Notes: generated by a model not told the origin, from the letters alone. A DNA stretch of 48,872 bases from CAZDVQ01 sp964508975 (GCA_964508975.1 CAZDVQ010000033.1:1-48872); one strand, 5' to 3'. Positions 23,624 through 33,582 are shown, counted from the first letter of the stretch. Numbers and translations are program-made.

Positions 23624-25777
23624 ATGAAAACATTATTTCCGTACAAGCTGTTGATTTTCGGGCTAGTCGTATTTGCGGCTGCTTGCTCAAACAACGCAAA
23701 GAAGAACACTAAAAACCCAGTTATCAAAGTGGATTACCCTAAAGTGAGCAAAGGTAATGTGGTCGATACCTTTTTCGGTGTGACCGTTGCCGACCCTTAC
23801 CGTTGGCTAGAAGATGCCAACAGTGCCGAAACAAAAGCATTTGTTGAAGCCCAAAATAAAGTGAGCTTTGGCTACCTCGCTCAAATTCCTTTTTTGAAAG
23901 ATATTAAAGAACGCCTGACGGAGCTTTTCAACTACGAAAGGTTTTCGGCTCCATTCAAAGAAGGTGGTAAATACTACTATTACCGCAATGATGGTCTACA
24001 AAATCAAAGCGTACTTTACGTTCAAGATAAACTTGATGGCGAAGCTAAGGTTGTACTAGACCCCAACACTTTTTCAAAAGACGGTACAGTTTCTCTAGGC
24101 AGTGCAGACTTTTCGAAGGATGGCCGTTTCTTGGCTTACGGTACTTCTGATGGCGGTTCCGACTGGCGCGATATTTATGTAAAAGACTTGCAAACGGGCC
24201 AAAATTTGATTGATACCGTACGCTGGGTTAAATTCTCGGCCATTTCATGGCAGGGCAATGGTTTCTATTATAGCAAGTATGCCAATGCAGAATCGGTCGA
24301 CAAACTTTCTGGCGAGAATAAAAACCACCAAGTTTGGTACCACATCCTAGGCACTAAACAGTCGGAAGATAAATTGGTATTTGAAGACAAACAAAATCCC
24401 AATCGTTTGTTCGGAGCTACCGTTACTGATGATGAGCGTTTCTTGATTTTGACTGGCTCCGAATCAACCAGCGGTAACTCCTTGTACTTTAACGATTTAA
24501 AAGGTAAAAGCCCTGTATTTACACCAGTGGTTACCGGTTTTGAAGATGACTTCAATGTAGTTGATACCGACGGCGACAACCTTATCGTGTTGACCAACAA
24601 CAAAGCCCCAAACAAGCGCCTTATCCGCATTAATACGCAAAAACCTCAGCCTGAAAACTGGACAGAAATCATCCCAGAAGGCAAGGCCGTATTAGAATCC
24701 GTTTCGGCCATCGGTGGTAAATTGATAGCTAAATTCATCGTGGATGCCAAAAGCAAAGCAGTTGTTTACAACCGCGATGGCTCTGTTCAATTCGAGCTAC
24801 CTTTACCTGGTATTGGTACAATTGGTGGATTTTCAGGTAAACGAGAAGAAGCGGAAGCATTTTTCACCTTCGCTAGTTTTAACCGCCCAACGAGCATTTA
24901 CAAGTTTAACGTAAACAAAAAAGACGTTGAACTTTACCGTGCACCAAAGCTTAGCTTTAACCCTGACGATTACGAAATCAAGCAAGTGTTCTATCCATCA
25001 AAAGACGGTACCAAAGTCCCCATGTTCATCACCATGAAAAAAGGCTTGGTATTGGATAATGCTCGCCCTACCCTACTCTACGGCTACGGTGGCTTTGATA
25101 TCAGTGTGATGCCTGGATATAAAGAGCAAATTATTGCCCTGTTGGAGCAAGGCGGTGTATATGCCGTAGCCAACATTCGTGGTGGTGGTGAATATGGTCG
25201 TGCATGGCATGAAGGCGGTACCTTGTTGAACAAGCAAAACGTTTTTGATGACTTTATCGCAGCCGGTGAATACTTGATAGCCAACAACTACACCGCCAAG
25301 GACAAATTGGCCATCGAAGGTCGTTCAAATGGTGGTTTGTTGGTAGGTGCCTGTATGACCCAACGCCCTGATTTATTCGCAGTAGCTTTCCCTGGTGTTG
25401 GCGTTTTAGATATGTTGCGTTACCACTTGTTTACTATCGGCCGCCACTGGAGTACCGACTACGGTATGGTTGACGATAGCGAAGCCATGTTCAAGTACTT
25501 GTACAAATACTCGCCAGTACACAACTGTAAACCAGCCGCTTACCCGGCTACCCTGGTAACCACTGCCGACCACGATGACCGTGTTGTGCCAGCCCACTCG
25601 TACAAGTTCATTGCCGCTTTGCAGGCAGCACATACCGGCCCTAACCCAGTATTGATTCGCATCGACACGCGCGCTGGCCACGGCGCAGGCAAGCCTACGT
25701 CTATGCGCATTGAAGAAGAAGCAGATAAACTAGGATTCATGTTGTACAACATGAACGAAACGTTTTCTAAAAAATAG
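23624..25777 (+). CDS. Prolyl oligopeptidase family serine peptidase (S9A), lipoprotein
   Basis: A 717-residue exported lipoprotein (lipobox FAAAC, Cys21). An upstream in-frame TTG is rejected because it would spoil the signal peptide. The N-terminal region carries the family motif DPYRWLED, residues about 100-430 form the seven-bladed propeller that gates the active site, and the C-terminal alpha/beta-hydrolase domain has Ser568 (GRSNGG), Asp652 (DHDDR) and His686 (AGHGAGKPT). It cuts short peptides after proline in the periplasm or at the surface. The cdaA gene starts 4 bp after its stop, which implies co-transcription, though the functions are unrelated. Confidence 0.96.
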   Translation: MKTLFPYKLLIFGLVVFAAACSNNAKKNTKNPVIKVDYPKVSKGNVVDTFFGVTVADPYRWLEDANSAETKAFVEAQNKVSFGYLAQIPFLKDIKERLTELFNYERFSAPFKEGGKYYYYRNDGLQNQSVLYVQDKLDGEAKVVLDPNTFSKDGTVSLGSADFSKDGRFLAYGTSDGGSDWRDIYVKDLQTGQNLIDTVRWVKFSAISWQGNGFYYSKYANAESVDKLSGENKNHQVWYHILGTKQSEDKLVFEDKQNPNRLFGATVTDDERFLILTGSESTSGNSLYFNDLKGKSPVFTPVVTGFEDDFNVVDTDGDNLIVLTNNKAPNKRLIRINTQKPQPENWTEIIPEGKAVLESVSAIGGKLIAKFIVDAKSKAVVYNRDGSVQFELPLPGIGTIGGFSGKREEAEAFFTFASFNRPTSIYKFNVNKKDVELYRAPKLSFNPDDYEIKQVFYPSKDGTKVPMFITMKKGLVLDNARPTLLYGYGGFDISVMPGYKEQIIALLEQGGVYAVANIRGGGEYGRAWHEGGTLLNKQNVFDDFIAAGEYLIANNYTAKDKLAIEGRSNGGLLVGACMTQRPDLFAVAFPGVGVLDMLRYHLFTIGRHWSTDYGMVDDSEAMFKYLYKYSPVHNCKPAAYPATLVTTADHDDRVVPAHSYKFIAALQAAHTGPNPVLIRIDTRAGHGAGKPTSMRIEEEADKLGFMLYNMNETFSKK

Positions 25778-25780
25778 CGG

Positions 25781-26584
25781 ATGTTCCTATTCCAGTTTGG
25801 ATTTTTAGATATCACCTTTTGGGATATCTTGGATGTAACTATTGTTGGCTATCTACTTTTCAGGATCTACAAACTCCTGAAAGGTAGTTTAGCCTTCAGT
25901 ATTTTCATTGGGGTAGGTATATTGTACGTGCTGTGGTGGGTGGTTAAAGCCCTGGGCATGTCCTTGCTGTCGGAGATATTGACCCAAGTCGTTAACGTTG
26001 GGGTACTAGCCCTGGTGGTGGTATTCCAACCAGAAATCAGGCGATTCTTGATTTACCTAGGTCGTGGTACTTTTGCCCGACAATTTGGTATGTTGCAGCA
26101 ATGGTTTAGGGGCAAAGCCGACAACTCGCCGGAGAAAGAACGTCAAATCAGGGCTATCTTGCGGGCGGTGGAGCAATTATCGAAAACGAAGACTGGCGCT
26201 TTGATGGTGTTTACCGTAAACCCCAATTTACAGGAGTTTAACGAATCGGGGACCATGCTCAACGCCAGCATAGCTGCGCCATTATTGATTAGTATATTCA
26301 ACAAGGAAAGTCCGCTGCATGATGGCGCCGTAATCATATCTGACGGTAAGATTATAGCTGCTAGTTGTGTTTTGCCGGTAAGCCATAACCCTGATATTCC
26401 CGCCAGGGCGGGTTTAAGGCACCGGGCTAGCGTGGGTATTACCGAGGGTACAGATGCATTTAGCCTAATCGTATCGGAAGAAACCGGTGGGATATCCTAT
26501 GCCAAAGAAGGGCAATTACATATGGATGTACAAATCGAAGATATCCGCAAATTATTAAGTGATATTTTTGCAGCCTTCTACTAA
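25781..26584 (+). CDS. cdaA: Diadenylate cyclase CdaA
   Basis: A 267-residue membrane enzyme that joins two ATP into cyclic di-AMP. Three N-terminal helices (about 14-31, 38-57, 62-83) are followed by a DAC domain with both catalytic motifs: DGA at 181-183 (LHDGAVI) and RHR at 213-215 (GLRHRASVG). SEETGGISYA completes the signature. c-di-AMP controls potassium and osmolyte uptake and wall homeostasis. The gene follows the peptidase gene by only 3 bp; folP, the usual neighbour in Bacteroidota, is not seen here. Confidence 0.97.
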   Translation: MFLFQFGFLDITFWDILDVTIVGYLLFRIYKLLKGSLAFSIFIGVGILYVLWWVVKALGMSLLSEILTQVVNVGVLALVVVFQPEIRRFLIYLGRGTFARQFGMLQQWFRGKADNSPEKERQIRAILRAVEQLSKTKTGALMVFTVNPNLQEFNESGTMLNASIAAPLLISIFNKESPLHDGAVIISDGKIIAASCVLPVSHNPDIPARAGLRHRASVGITEGTDAFSLIVSEETGGISYAKEGQLHMDVQIEDIRKLLSDIFAAFY

Positions 26585-26595
26585 ACGTATGCCCA

Positions 26596-26697
26596 TCGCG
26601 CCAGGTGCCCGGAAGGCGCCGCGTAGCGGCGGTGCGCAGCACGGAGCGAACAGCGAACCCTGGAGGGGACCGACGGCCGAAGGCCGTGGCGCCCAAA
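26596..26697 (-). repeat. GC-rich hairpin element, copy 8
   Basis: TTTGGGCG on the minus strand (26697 to 26690) faces the GNAT start 104 bp away. The variable hairpin is CGCCGC-gta-GCGGCG (26617-26631). The left boundary (GCGCCAGGTGCC) is less conserved. Confidence 0.85.
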
Positions 26698-26801
26698 AAA
26701 ATAATGGGTAAAAGAGGCTTAAGGGTAAAAATGGTAAAAGGAAAACGAAAGTCTAAATAGCCCCGATTTTTAGCATCAAAGATTAATAAAACGCATATAC
26801 A

Positions 26802-27281
26802 GTGTCGAAAAAAGCTGCAAAACCGAACTTGAGCCAGCAACTTTACAATTTGGAAGTTGAATGGGGCACGCCCGAATACGACCAAGTTATAGACTTGAGA
26901 ACCATGGTGTTACGCATACCATTAGGCTTGGAATTCTCGACTGAGGAACTCGAAAAAGAGTATCAAGACAAGCATTTTGGCTGTTACCATACCGAAACTC
27001 AGGCACTAGTAGGCTGTATGAAATTGAGTGTATCCGCAGAGGCTCCTCAAACTGCCCGCATGAAACAAGTGGCCGTGTTGCCTAGCTTTCAAGGCATGGG
27101 TGTAGGGCAATTCATGGTGGCCTATTTTGAACAATATTGCATGGTACACGGCTTTAGCGATATTGCCTTACATGCACGCGCTGAAGCTGCACCGTTTTAC
27201 GAAAAGCTGGGTTACAAAACCATTGGAGCACCGTTTACGGAGGTTGGCATCAAGCATTTCGCCATGGAGAAAGCCTTATAA
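26802..27281 (+). CDS. GNAT family N-acetyltransferase
   Basis: A 159-residue cytosolic acetyltransferase. The acetyl-CoA site is VAVLPSFQGMGVGQFMV (residues about 88-104), preceded by the MKQ strand and followed by the C-terminal HARAEAAPFYEKLGYK typical of ElaA/YjdJ-like members. The start is GTG, fixed by a short basic N-terminus (SKKAAKPN). The substrate (amine or protein) is not deducible. It stands between element copy 8 and the large envelope gene. Confidence 0.88.
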   Translation: MSKKAAKPNLSQQLYNLEVEWGTPEYDQVIDLRTMVLRIPLGLEFSTEELEKEYQDKHFGCYHTETQALVGCMKLSVSAEAPQTARMKQVAVLPSFQGMGVGQFMVAYFEQYCMVHGFSDIALHARAEAAPFYEKLGYKTIGAPFTEVGIKHFAMEKAL

Positions 27282-27339
27282 AGCAGGCTATTGGCCGAAT
27301 ATTAAGGGCTAGTATTAGCTGAAATATATTAATAATTTG

Positions 27340-27347
27340 TATTTTTG
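27340..27347 (+). promoter_or_regulatory. Promoter -7 box of the envelope gene
   Basis: TATTTTTG matches TAnnTTTG. It implies an approximately 150-nt leader, in which CGTTCTT (27456-27462) can pair with AAGAACG (27471-27477) just before the coding region. Confidence 0.55.
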
Positions 27348-27502
27348 CGTTAGTCATATTATAGCATATGACGATATCGAATTTATTTGATTAAACTTAA
27401 GCTGTAGTTTTCCGTATTTAACAGGGAGATAGTAGTATATACGGGTATTTCGGAACGTTCTTTGTTTACGAAGAACGGATGGAAAACGACAAAATAATCA
27501 CT

Positions 27503-30025
27503 ATGAAGAAATTAATCCTTGCCATCGGGTTATGTATTATATCGGTGTGTGCTTTAACGGGTCAAGACAATGACTTACAAAATGCATTGACGAATTACCA
27601 GACTTTAAAGTATTACGATCAAGCTATACCGTATTTCAGCAAATACCTAAAGAATAACCCAAAAGATACCGAACATAGGGCTATGCTGGCCGACTGCTAC
27701 CGTTTGTGCAATAAACTGAAGGAAGCAGAGGCAGAGTATTACGCTGCATTTAGAGACAATGCCAACCTTCCTGCCATCCACCTCTTGCGCTATGGACAAG
27801 TGCTGAAATCAATAGGTAGATTCAAAGAAGCCCGCACTTATTTTCAACTCTATGAACGTGTTGAACCCAAGCTAGGTAAACACCAAGTGAAGTCTTGTGA
27901 TTTTGCATCAGAAAATGCTGCAAAGCCCAGCAACGAATGGAACCTGATTATTGAGCAGGTCAACACCATTCACGCCGATTTTGCCCCGACTTTTTACAAG
28001 GACATGCTGGTGTTTGGCTCGTTCCGTAAAGCAAACACAAAGGATAGGTTAAACACCAGGTTGTACACTGCCGAAATATCGCCTTCGGGCAAACTAAGCT
28101 TGCTCAATGTGGTGAAAACGCGCTTTGAAGCCGGTGAACCTAGCCCAGCGATGTTTGACAAAAAATATGACCAAGTAGCGGTTACTGAACACAGCTATCG
28201 CGATGGCGTACGTATGATTCCTGATGCTGAAGCTAGCCTCACGCTCTTGCTCGGCGAGATCAATGCTCTCGACGACTGGGCGGAATTGATAAGCTACCCT
28301 TATAACTCATTTGGCGGTTCAACGGGCCAAGCTTGCTTTAGCCCCGATGGCAAAGCCGTGTATTTTACATCGAACAGCGCCAACGGATACGGAGGGTTTG
28401 ACCTTTATGTATCGCGCAAAGTTGCCGGAGCATGGACCTTGCCTGAAAACCTTGGACCAGAAGTGAACACCCCTGGCAATGAAATGACGCCGTATTTAAC
28501 GGCCAAGACTTTATATTTCTCCTCTGATTACCACTATGGCCTTGGCGGTATGGATATGTTCAGCGCCAAGTTGGTGAATGAAAAATGGACCCAGGTAAAA
28601 AATCTCGGTGCGCCTATTAACTCGCCCTACGATGATTTTTACATGATCATGAACGAGGCAGAAACCCGTGGCTATATTACATCAAATCGTCCTGGAGGAC
28701 TAGGCGCCGAGGATATCTACCGCATAGAGCGCAACCCAAATGCCATCTCGCAAGCGATTGACGTTCCCAAAAGTTACGAAAACGTAAAAAGTGCGGCACC
28801 AGCCACAGTTGATAAAACGAAAGTAGTGACCAATGCCAAGCCACCAACAGCTACCACGCCAGCACCCGTTAAATCGGCTACGAGTAAGCAGTACATCGGT
28901 GTAATACTGGATGAAAAGACGAATTTACCCCTAGCAGATGTGATGGTCAAAACCGCCGGTGCTGAAGCCATCAGCAACAAAAAAGGTGAATATACCTTAA
29001 TGCTAGAGCCAGATGTATATTATACCATCAGTTTCTCGAAAGCCGGGTACAAGGTCCTCAACCAGAATGTGCAAGCCAAGGTGGGCCAAGCCAACCTAGG
29101 AACTTTCAAAATGGCTAGTGTGTACCCAAGCGGTGATTTTACAATCAAAGGCGATGTACCTGATGCCGAGCTTTCTACCGATATGCCTGCAACGGTGTAC
29201 AAAATCCAATTAGGTAAATTTGCGAACCCTGCACCAGGTTTGTTCGACCCCCTAAAACCCTTGGGCAACCTAGTTGAAGAAAATCAAGGCACCTTCACCC
29301 TGTATAGCCTAGGTTATTATGCTGAACGCAGCCAAACAGATGTGGCTTTGGGTAAAGTCAAAAAATCGTTTGGGGATGCTTTTGTCAAACCCGTGGATAT
29401 GACAACGCTCAAACTGAACGAAAAACTGAAAATAGCGCCGCTGATTATTTATCCAAGTAATAAAACGCCTGCGCCTGCTGTGCCTAAACCTGCTGCCGAA
29501 ACAGCACCAGTCGCATCTAGCTATAAAAACGATTACACGGTTAAAGGAAGCGGTGGGGGCGTTGGTACAGGACCATCCGGAAGCCCCAATAAAACTACAG
29601 GGAATAAACCCGATTACGTTCCGGCAATCCTGCAGAGTAATACGAAAGAGAAGACTAGCCCTGCCCCAGTAAAAGTTGAAGAAGCCTTAGCGCTACCGCC
29701 TGCACAGGCGGAATTACCCGTGGCAGAGGAAGCCATTACTGAGGTTATAGACGTTAAAAAAGCTGATGTAGCCCCAGTATTCCGAATTCAACTAGGTGCT
29801 TACAAAGATCCTAGCATTGCACGTTTTAAAGACCTTGAATCCATCGGTAAAATAGAAGCCATTACAGATAGTAAAGGCGTAACCGTATTCTACCTGGGTA
29901 GTTATACCAAGCTAGCCGATGCTCGTAAAGCATTGGATAAAACTACAGCCATAAAAGGAAGTGGTCCTTTTATCGTGGCATTCAAAGGCGATAAGAAAAT
30001 AACGCTTAGCGAGGCACTGCAATAG
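27503..30025 (+). CDS. TPR/PD40/carboxypeptidase-regulatory protein with SPOR-like tail
   Basis: An 840-residue exported protein (signal peptide MKKLILAIGLCIISVCALTG). In order: TPR helices (20-130), a PD40 propeller (140-415; FSPDGKAVYFTSN, LYFSSDYHYGLGG, YITSNRPGGLG), a linker, a carboxypeptidase-regulatory-like fold (about 465-545; IGVILDEKTNLPLADVMVK), and two SPOR-like modules (about 565-640, YKIQLGKFANP; about 765-838, FRIQLGAYKDP). The first three domains match PorE-like proteins of the type IX secretion system, which end in an OmpA domain. Here SPOR-like repeats, which bind peptidoglycan lacking stem peptides, take that place. A role linking the outer membrane to the wall is inferred. 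An ATG 8 codons upstream spoils the signal peptide. Confidence 0.85.
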   Translation: MKKLILAIGLCIISVCALTGQDNDLQNALTNYQTLKYYDQAIPYFSKYLKNNPKDTEHRAMLADCYRLCNKLKEAEAEYYAAFRDNANLPAIHLLRYGQVLKSIGRFKEARTYFQLYERVEPKLGKHQVKSCDFASENAAKPSNEWNLIIEQVNTIHADFAPTFYKDMLVFGSFRKANTKDRLNTRLYTAEISPSGKLSLLNVVKTRFEAGEPSPAMFDKKYDQVAVTEHSYRDGVRMIPDAEASLTLLLGEINALDDWAELISYPYNSFGGSTGQACFSPDGKAVYFTSNSANGYGGFDLYVSRKVAGAWTLPENLGPEVNTPGNEMTPYLTAKTLYFSSDYHYGLGGMDMFSAKLVNEKWTQVKNLGAPINSPYDDFYMIMNEAETRGYITSNRPGGLGAEDIYRIERNPNAISQAIDVPKSYENVKSAAPATVDKTKVVTNAKPPTATTPAPVKSATSKQYIGVILDEKTNLPLADVMVKTAGAEAISNKKGEYTLMLEPDVYYTISFSKAGYKVLNQNVQAKVGQANLGTFKMASVYPSGDFTIKGDVPDAELSTDMPATVYKIQLGKFANPAPGLFDPLKPLGNLVEENQGTFTLYSLGYYAERSQTDVALGKVKKSFGDAFVKPVDMTTLKLNEKLKIAPLIIYPSNKTPAPAVPKPAAETAPVASSYKNDYTVKGSGGGVGTGPSGSPNKTTGNKPDYVPAILQSNTKEKTSPAPVKVEEALALPPAQAELPVAEEAITEVIDVKKADVAPVFRIQLGAYKDPSIARFKDLESIGKIEAITDSKGVTVFYLGSYTKLADARKALDKTTAIKGSGPFIVAFKGDKKITLSEALQ

Positions 30026-32087
30026 GGCTATACACTTTTACGGCTTCTTTCAAGATCGTGGCTTTATCAAAAGAAATTGGCTTGGTTTCCAAGTTCATGT
30101 ATAACTCGTTTTGCGATTTATACGCTGGATCTCCTACACTTGTTGCGTAAGGCGATAAAGTGCGCACCTCGGCTTGGCCTTGTTTGTCGTAAGCCGCAAA
30201 CATGATGTACGAATCGCCGTGCGTTACTTTGTACTCGCCTTTCAACTTGGAGAAATACGTGGCGCTCAAAAGATCTGGGAAGCCACGTACACTATATTTT
30301 TGATTGTTTTTATGAAACTTGAATACATCTTTTATGGGGACTTTTATAGTGCCAAACTTATCCATGAGGTATTTTTGGGCATAGCGACAACCATCAATAT
30401 ATAAGGTTTCAGATACATTTAGGCCCGTAATGAACTCAGCATCACCTAGTTTTTTGACATCCCAGATGTAGTCCAAAATTAGCCCCGCTAGGCAACCCGT
30501 GGTACTTTCTGGCGAGGCGTTGCCATCCCAGTGGTTCATTTGAATTAGTACATCGGATAGTTCTGGGTATCGGTCAGGATCCATGTTGAGGTAAGGTTCA
30601 ATTGCCTTGAGCATGGGGCTTTCAAAACTGTAATACTCATCGAATTTCATAGCCTTGAACTCCTCGAAAGTAAAACTGGTTTGGGCTTCGAGTTGATCTT
30701 TCAGCCGGATAGCCCGGTTATTATCGCCTGGGCGTTCATCAACCCAGCTTGGAAGGCTATTTTGTTGTAAACGGTTCCAATCGCAGCTTGCATGGAAAGG
30801 TGAATTATTGGTATTGAACACGTAGCCACAATCAGGGTTAAACTGGTGTGGTAAACTATCCAAGGGGTAACAAGACTCCCAGAGTGTTTCCGATGTATTA
30901 CCTGGCAATGTTCCGTCCCAATCATATCCACGATGGCGCTGCGGCATCAAACCATTTGAAACATAATAAATATTACCAGTTTTATCGGCATAAACGAGGT
31001 TGAACATGGCTAGTTGTTGCATATCGAGCGCTTCACGGAAGCTCTTCCAGTCGGTCGCCTTGTTCATGAGGTACAGCTGCTCCCCAGTCTTGAAAGCATC
31101 CATCGATGGCGCTCGGATAGAGAAAAACTGCCCATCGGGTGCAAGGTAGGTAGGGCCGTATACCGAGAAGTAAAACTTCTTGGGTACAGGGATAACGAAT
31201 TTGCCCACTTTTACCTTTAACCAGTAGATTTTAACCTGCAATTTCTTCCAATTACCGTCAAACTCGTACTGTAGCTTTTTCTTGGGATGCATCTTAAGTT
31301 GGTACACATCGCAGCGATCAAAATGGTTCCAGGTATGCGACCAAGCGATATTGGGGTTAGCACCAATCACAAAAGTATTAGCTCCGTGGAAGAAAACGCC
31401 AACGGTGTTTAAACCTTCTTCCGTCATCATGTGTGCCTCGTAAAACGAAAAAGGGCCATCTACTTGGAAGTGTGGGTTACCACAGATATAAGTCCTCCCG
31501 TCTTCCGTTTTGCTGGGGGCCAAAGCGTATGCGTTGGAGCCGAGCGGTTGGTCTTTTTGTTTACTGACCTTACCACTCATAATATTTGAAACATGCTCAG
31601 GAACACCACTCAATGCCGTGGATGAAACCGTGTACATCATAACGATATCCAAAGGCTTAACCGGGAAAATAGCCTTGCTGGCTACTTTGTCGGGAAATGC
31701 CTTGGCGTAGGCATTGATGCCTTGGCAATAGCCGCCTAGGTACTTTTTATAATCTTCCGACAACTCGTTGAAATGTGCCTTTGCTTTTTTCTTGGCATCG
31801 ATGGACAAGACAAAAAAATCGGTTTCAGCGCCTTTAGGCCCTGTAATCCTACCTGATATGCCCTTTACCGCAATGATGGTTTCTTGCATCAAATCAAAAG
31901 CATCTTCGGCGTTGGCCCAGGCTAGGCCGTAAGCCGCCTCGGGGTTGGTCTTAGCGATGATGTGTGCCATCCCCCACTGGTCGCGCGCAATAGTGATTTG
32001 ACTAGGGTCAATTTCAAGCTGCGCTAGGCTAGTTTGGGCAAAAAGCAGCAAGAGGCCAACTACTTGGCCAATCTTCAAAAAGTTCAT
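30006..32087 (-). CDS. Penicillin acylase family (Ntn) hydrolase
   Basis: A 693-residue periplasmic hydrolase (signal peptide to about residue 22). The alpha-chain motif RDQWGMAHI (35-43) and the autoprocessing site LGSNAYAL, with Ser184 as the new N-terminal nucleophile of the beta chain, identify the penicillin/acyl-homoserine-lactone acylase family. It cleaves an amide bond of an acylated substrate. Members include PvdQ-like quorum-quenching acylases, but the substrate is not predictable. Its last 20 bases overlap the end of the convergent envelope gene. Confidence 0.93.
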   Translation of the reverse strand: MNFLKIGQVVGLLLLFAQTSLAQLEIDPSQITIARDQWGMAHIIAKTNPEAAYGLAWANAEDAFDLMQETIIAVKGISGRITGPKGAETDFFVLSIDAKKKAKAHFNELSEDYKKYLGGYCQGINAYAKAFPDKVASKAIFPVKPLDIVMMYTVSSTALSGVPEHVSNIMSGKVSKQKDQPLGSNAYALAPSKTEDGRTYICGNPHFQVDGPFSFYEAHMMTEEGLNTVGVFFHGANTFVIGANPNIAWSHTWNHFDRCDVYQLKMHPKKKLQYEFDGNWKKLQVKIYWLKVKVGKFVIPVPKKFYFSVYGPTYLAPDGQFFSIRAPSMDAFKTGEQLYLMNKATDWKSFREALDMQQLAMFNLVYADKTGNIYYVSNGLMPQRHRGYDWDGTLPGNTSETLWESCYPLDSLPHQFNPDCGYVFNTNNSPFHASCDWNRLQQNSLPSWVDERPGDNNRAIRLKDQLEAQTSFTFEEFKAMKFDEYYSFESPMLKAIEPYLNMDPDRYPELSDVLIQMNHWDGNASPESTTGCLAGLILDYIWDVKKLGDAEFITGLNVSETLYIDGCRYAQKYLMDKFGTIKVPIKDVFKFHKNNQKYSVRGFPDLLSATYFSKLKGEYKVTHGDSYIMFAAYDKQGQAEVRTLSPYATSVGDPAYKSQNELYMNLETKPISFDKATILKEAVKVYSPIAVPR

Positions 32088-32151
32088 GTAAATTAAGTGT
32101 TTGCGCTAAGATATATAATTAAACTTAAAATAAGCGCATCCTTACCAATCC

Positions 32152-33066
32152 TTATTTTTTGGACTGGTATAAAGGGTGAAAACTAAACAGGGTTTCACGT
32201 AAAAAAGCGGTTTGTAAGTGCGTGTAAATTTCGGTGGTCGTGATGGATTCATGCCCCAGCAAATCCTGGACAACTTTCAAATCGGCCCCGCCTTCAATCA
32301 AGTGGGTGGCAAACGAATGCCGGAAAGTATGCGGGCTGAGCTTAGTTTCAATGCCAGCCTGTTCGGCCGTTTGCTTTACAATGAGGAAAACCATCATACG
32401 GGTTAGCTGGCGGCCACGGCGACTTAAAAACACGAAATCCTCATGCCCTTTCACAATCTTGAGTTGCTTCCTGTCGTAGTCGAGGTACAGTTTAATGGCC
32501 TCCACGGCTGTTTCCCCAATCGGAATCCAACGTTCTTTATTACCTTTACCCATTACCCGGATAATACCGTCTTGAAGATACAACTTACTCATTTGCAAGT
32601 TAATAAGCTCACTTACACGCAAGCCACAAGCATACAGCGTTTCTAAAATAGCCAAGTTCCGGTGCCCTTCTGGTTTCGACAAATCTACAGCTGCCATCAT
32701 GGCATCTACCTCCTCAATGCTGAGCACGCTGGGCAAGTAGCGCTTTCCTTTGGGCGCTTCCAGCAGGTCGCAAGGGTCATGTTGGAGGTACGATTCAATC
32801 AACAGCCACGAGGTATAGGCTTTCAAGCCGCTGATGATCCTTGCTTGGGAAGAAGTGGCCAGTCCAATATCGTTCAAGCGCTGCAAAAAACCTTGAAGGT
32901 TAACCAGATTAATGGCGGCCAAAGTAGGCGGTATACTTTCCAGTTCAAAATAATCGTAAAGCTTCTGCACATCCTTGGTATAGGCTTCAATTGAGTTTTT
33001 ACTCAAGCCTTTTTCAAGCATCAAGAACGATTGAAAACCTTTGATATAACTGGGGGTATTGGACAA
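32152..33066 (-). CDS. xerD: Site-specific tyrosine recombinase XerD
   Basis: A 304-residue recombinase that resolves chromosome dimers at dif with XerC. The N-terminal SAM-like core-binding domain covers residues 5-90. The catalytic domain has Arg150 (CGLRVSEL), Lys174 (GKGNKERW), His246 and Arg249 (PHTFRHSFA), His272 (LLGHESI) and the nucleophile Tyr281 (TEIYTHL). Length and motifs are those of the housekeeping enzyme and not of a phage or integron integrase, and no attachment site is seen. Confidence 0.95.
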   Translation of the reverse strand: MSNTPSYIKGFQSFLMLEKGLSKNSIEAYTKDVQKLYDYFELESIPPTLAAINLVNLQGFLQRLNDIGLATSSQARIISGLKAYTSWLLIESYLQHDPCDLLEAPKGKRYLPSVLSIEEVDAMMAAVDLSKPEGHRNLAILETLYACGLRVSELINLQMSKLYLQDGIIRVMGKGNKERWIPIGETAVEAIKLYLDYDRKQLKIVKGHEDFVFLSRRGRQLTRMMVFLIVKQTAEQAGIETKLSPHTFRHSFATHLIEGGADLKVVQDLLGHESITTTEIYTHLQTAFLRETLFSFHPLYQSKK

Positions 33067-33098
33067 AATTAGGGGATTGAAGATTTAGGCTAGCATCA

Positions 33099-33106
33099 CA
33101 AAAATA
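33099..33106 (-). promoter_or_regulatory. Promoter -7 box of xerD
   Basis: On the minus strand TATTTTTG matches TAnnTTTG, 33 bases before the xerD start. Confidence 0.55.
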
Positions 33107-33202
33107 AGAATTATTGATTGTTGATTATGGGTTATTGATTGTGGATTATTGATTATATTCATTTCATCATTTTCTCATTTCATCATTTTCTCATTTTCTC
33201 AT

Positions 33203-33438
33203 TTTGGGCGCTGCGCCCGCTGGAGCGGGCGCCGAGCTATTTGCAGGAGCAAATAGTTCGCTAGCTACAAATGTGAATTTAGCACATTTGTTTTTGCTAA
33301 GCAAAACCGCTACGCTCATGTTGCGCGGCTCGCTGTTCGCTCAGCCCTTCTGGCTGTAGTAGATACGTTTCTAGAAACGTACCTCCGGGGCGGCTCGGTC
33401 TGGCGGCTTACGCCGCCACCGCTCCACATCACTAGTGC
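33203..33438 (+). repeat. GC-rich hairpin element, copy 9 (expanded)
   Basis: TTTGGGCG (33203-33210) faces the xerD start 137 bp away, and the far end is CATCACTAGTGC. The variable hairpin after GGTCT is GGCGGC-ttac-GCCGCC (33402-33417). This copy is the longest: it holds extra inserted hairpins, including a perfect 16-bp palindrome ACGTTTCTAGAAACGT (33365-33380) and an AT-rich CTATTTGC/GCAAATAG stem. Confidence 0.9.
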
Positions 33439-33477
33439 GAAACTCAGCGGCAAAAGTACGCAACTGCTCGCATATCT

Positions 33478-33582
33478 GCGTTAGCTGCTTGGAGGGCAGC
33501 CGCGTTAGCGGCTGGTGCGTAGCACGGAGCGCAGCGAACCCCGAAAAGGAGCGGCGACGCCACAGGCGGCGCAACGCCACAA
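33478..33582 (-). repeat. GC-rich hairpin element, copy 10
   Basis: The promoter-proximal end (minus strand, 33582 down; degenerate, TTGTGGCGTTGCG) faces the yqgE start 101 bp away. The other end is GCGTTAGCTG. The variable hairpin is CAGCCGC-gtta-GCGGCTG (33497-33514). Confidence 0.9.

Noticed and set aside
32152..33066. XerD as the integrase of a mobile island
   Set aside because: Length and motifs are those of the housekeeping dimer-resolution enzyme, and no attachment-site repeats or cargo genes are linked to it.
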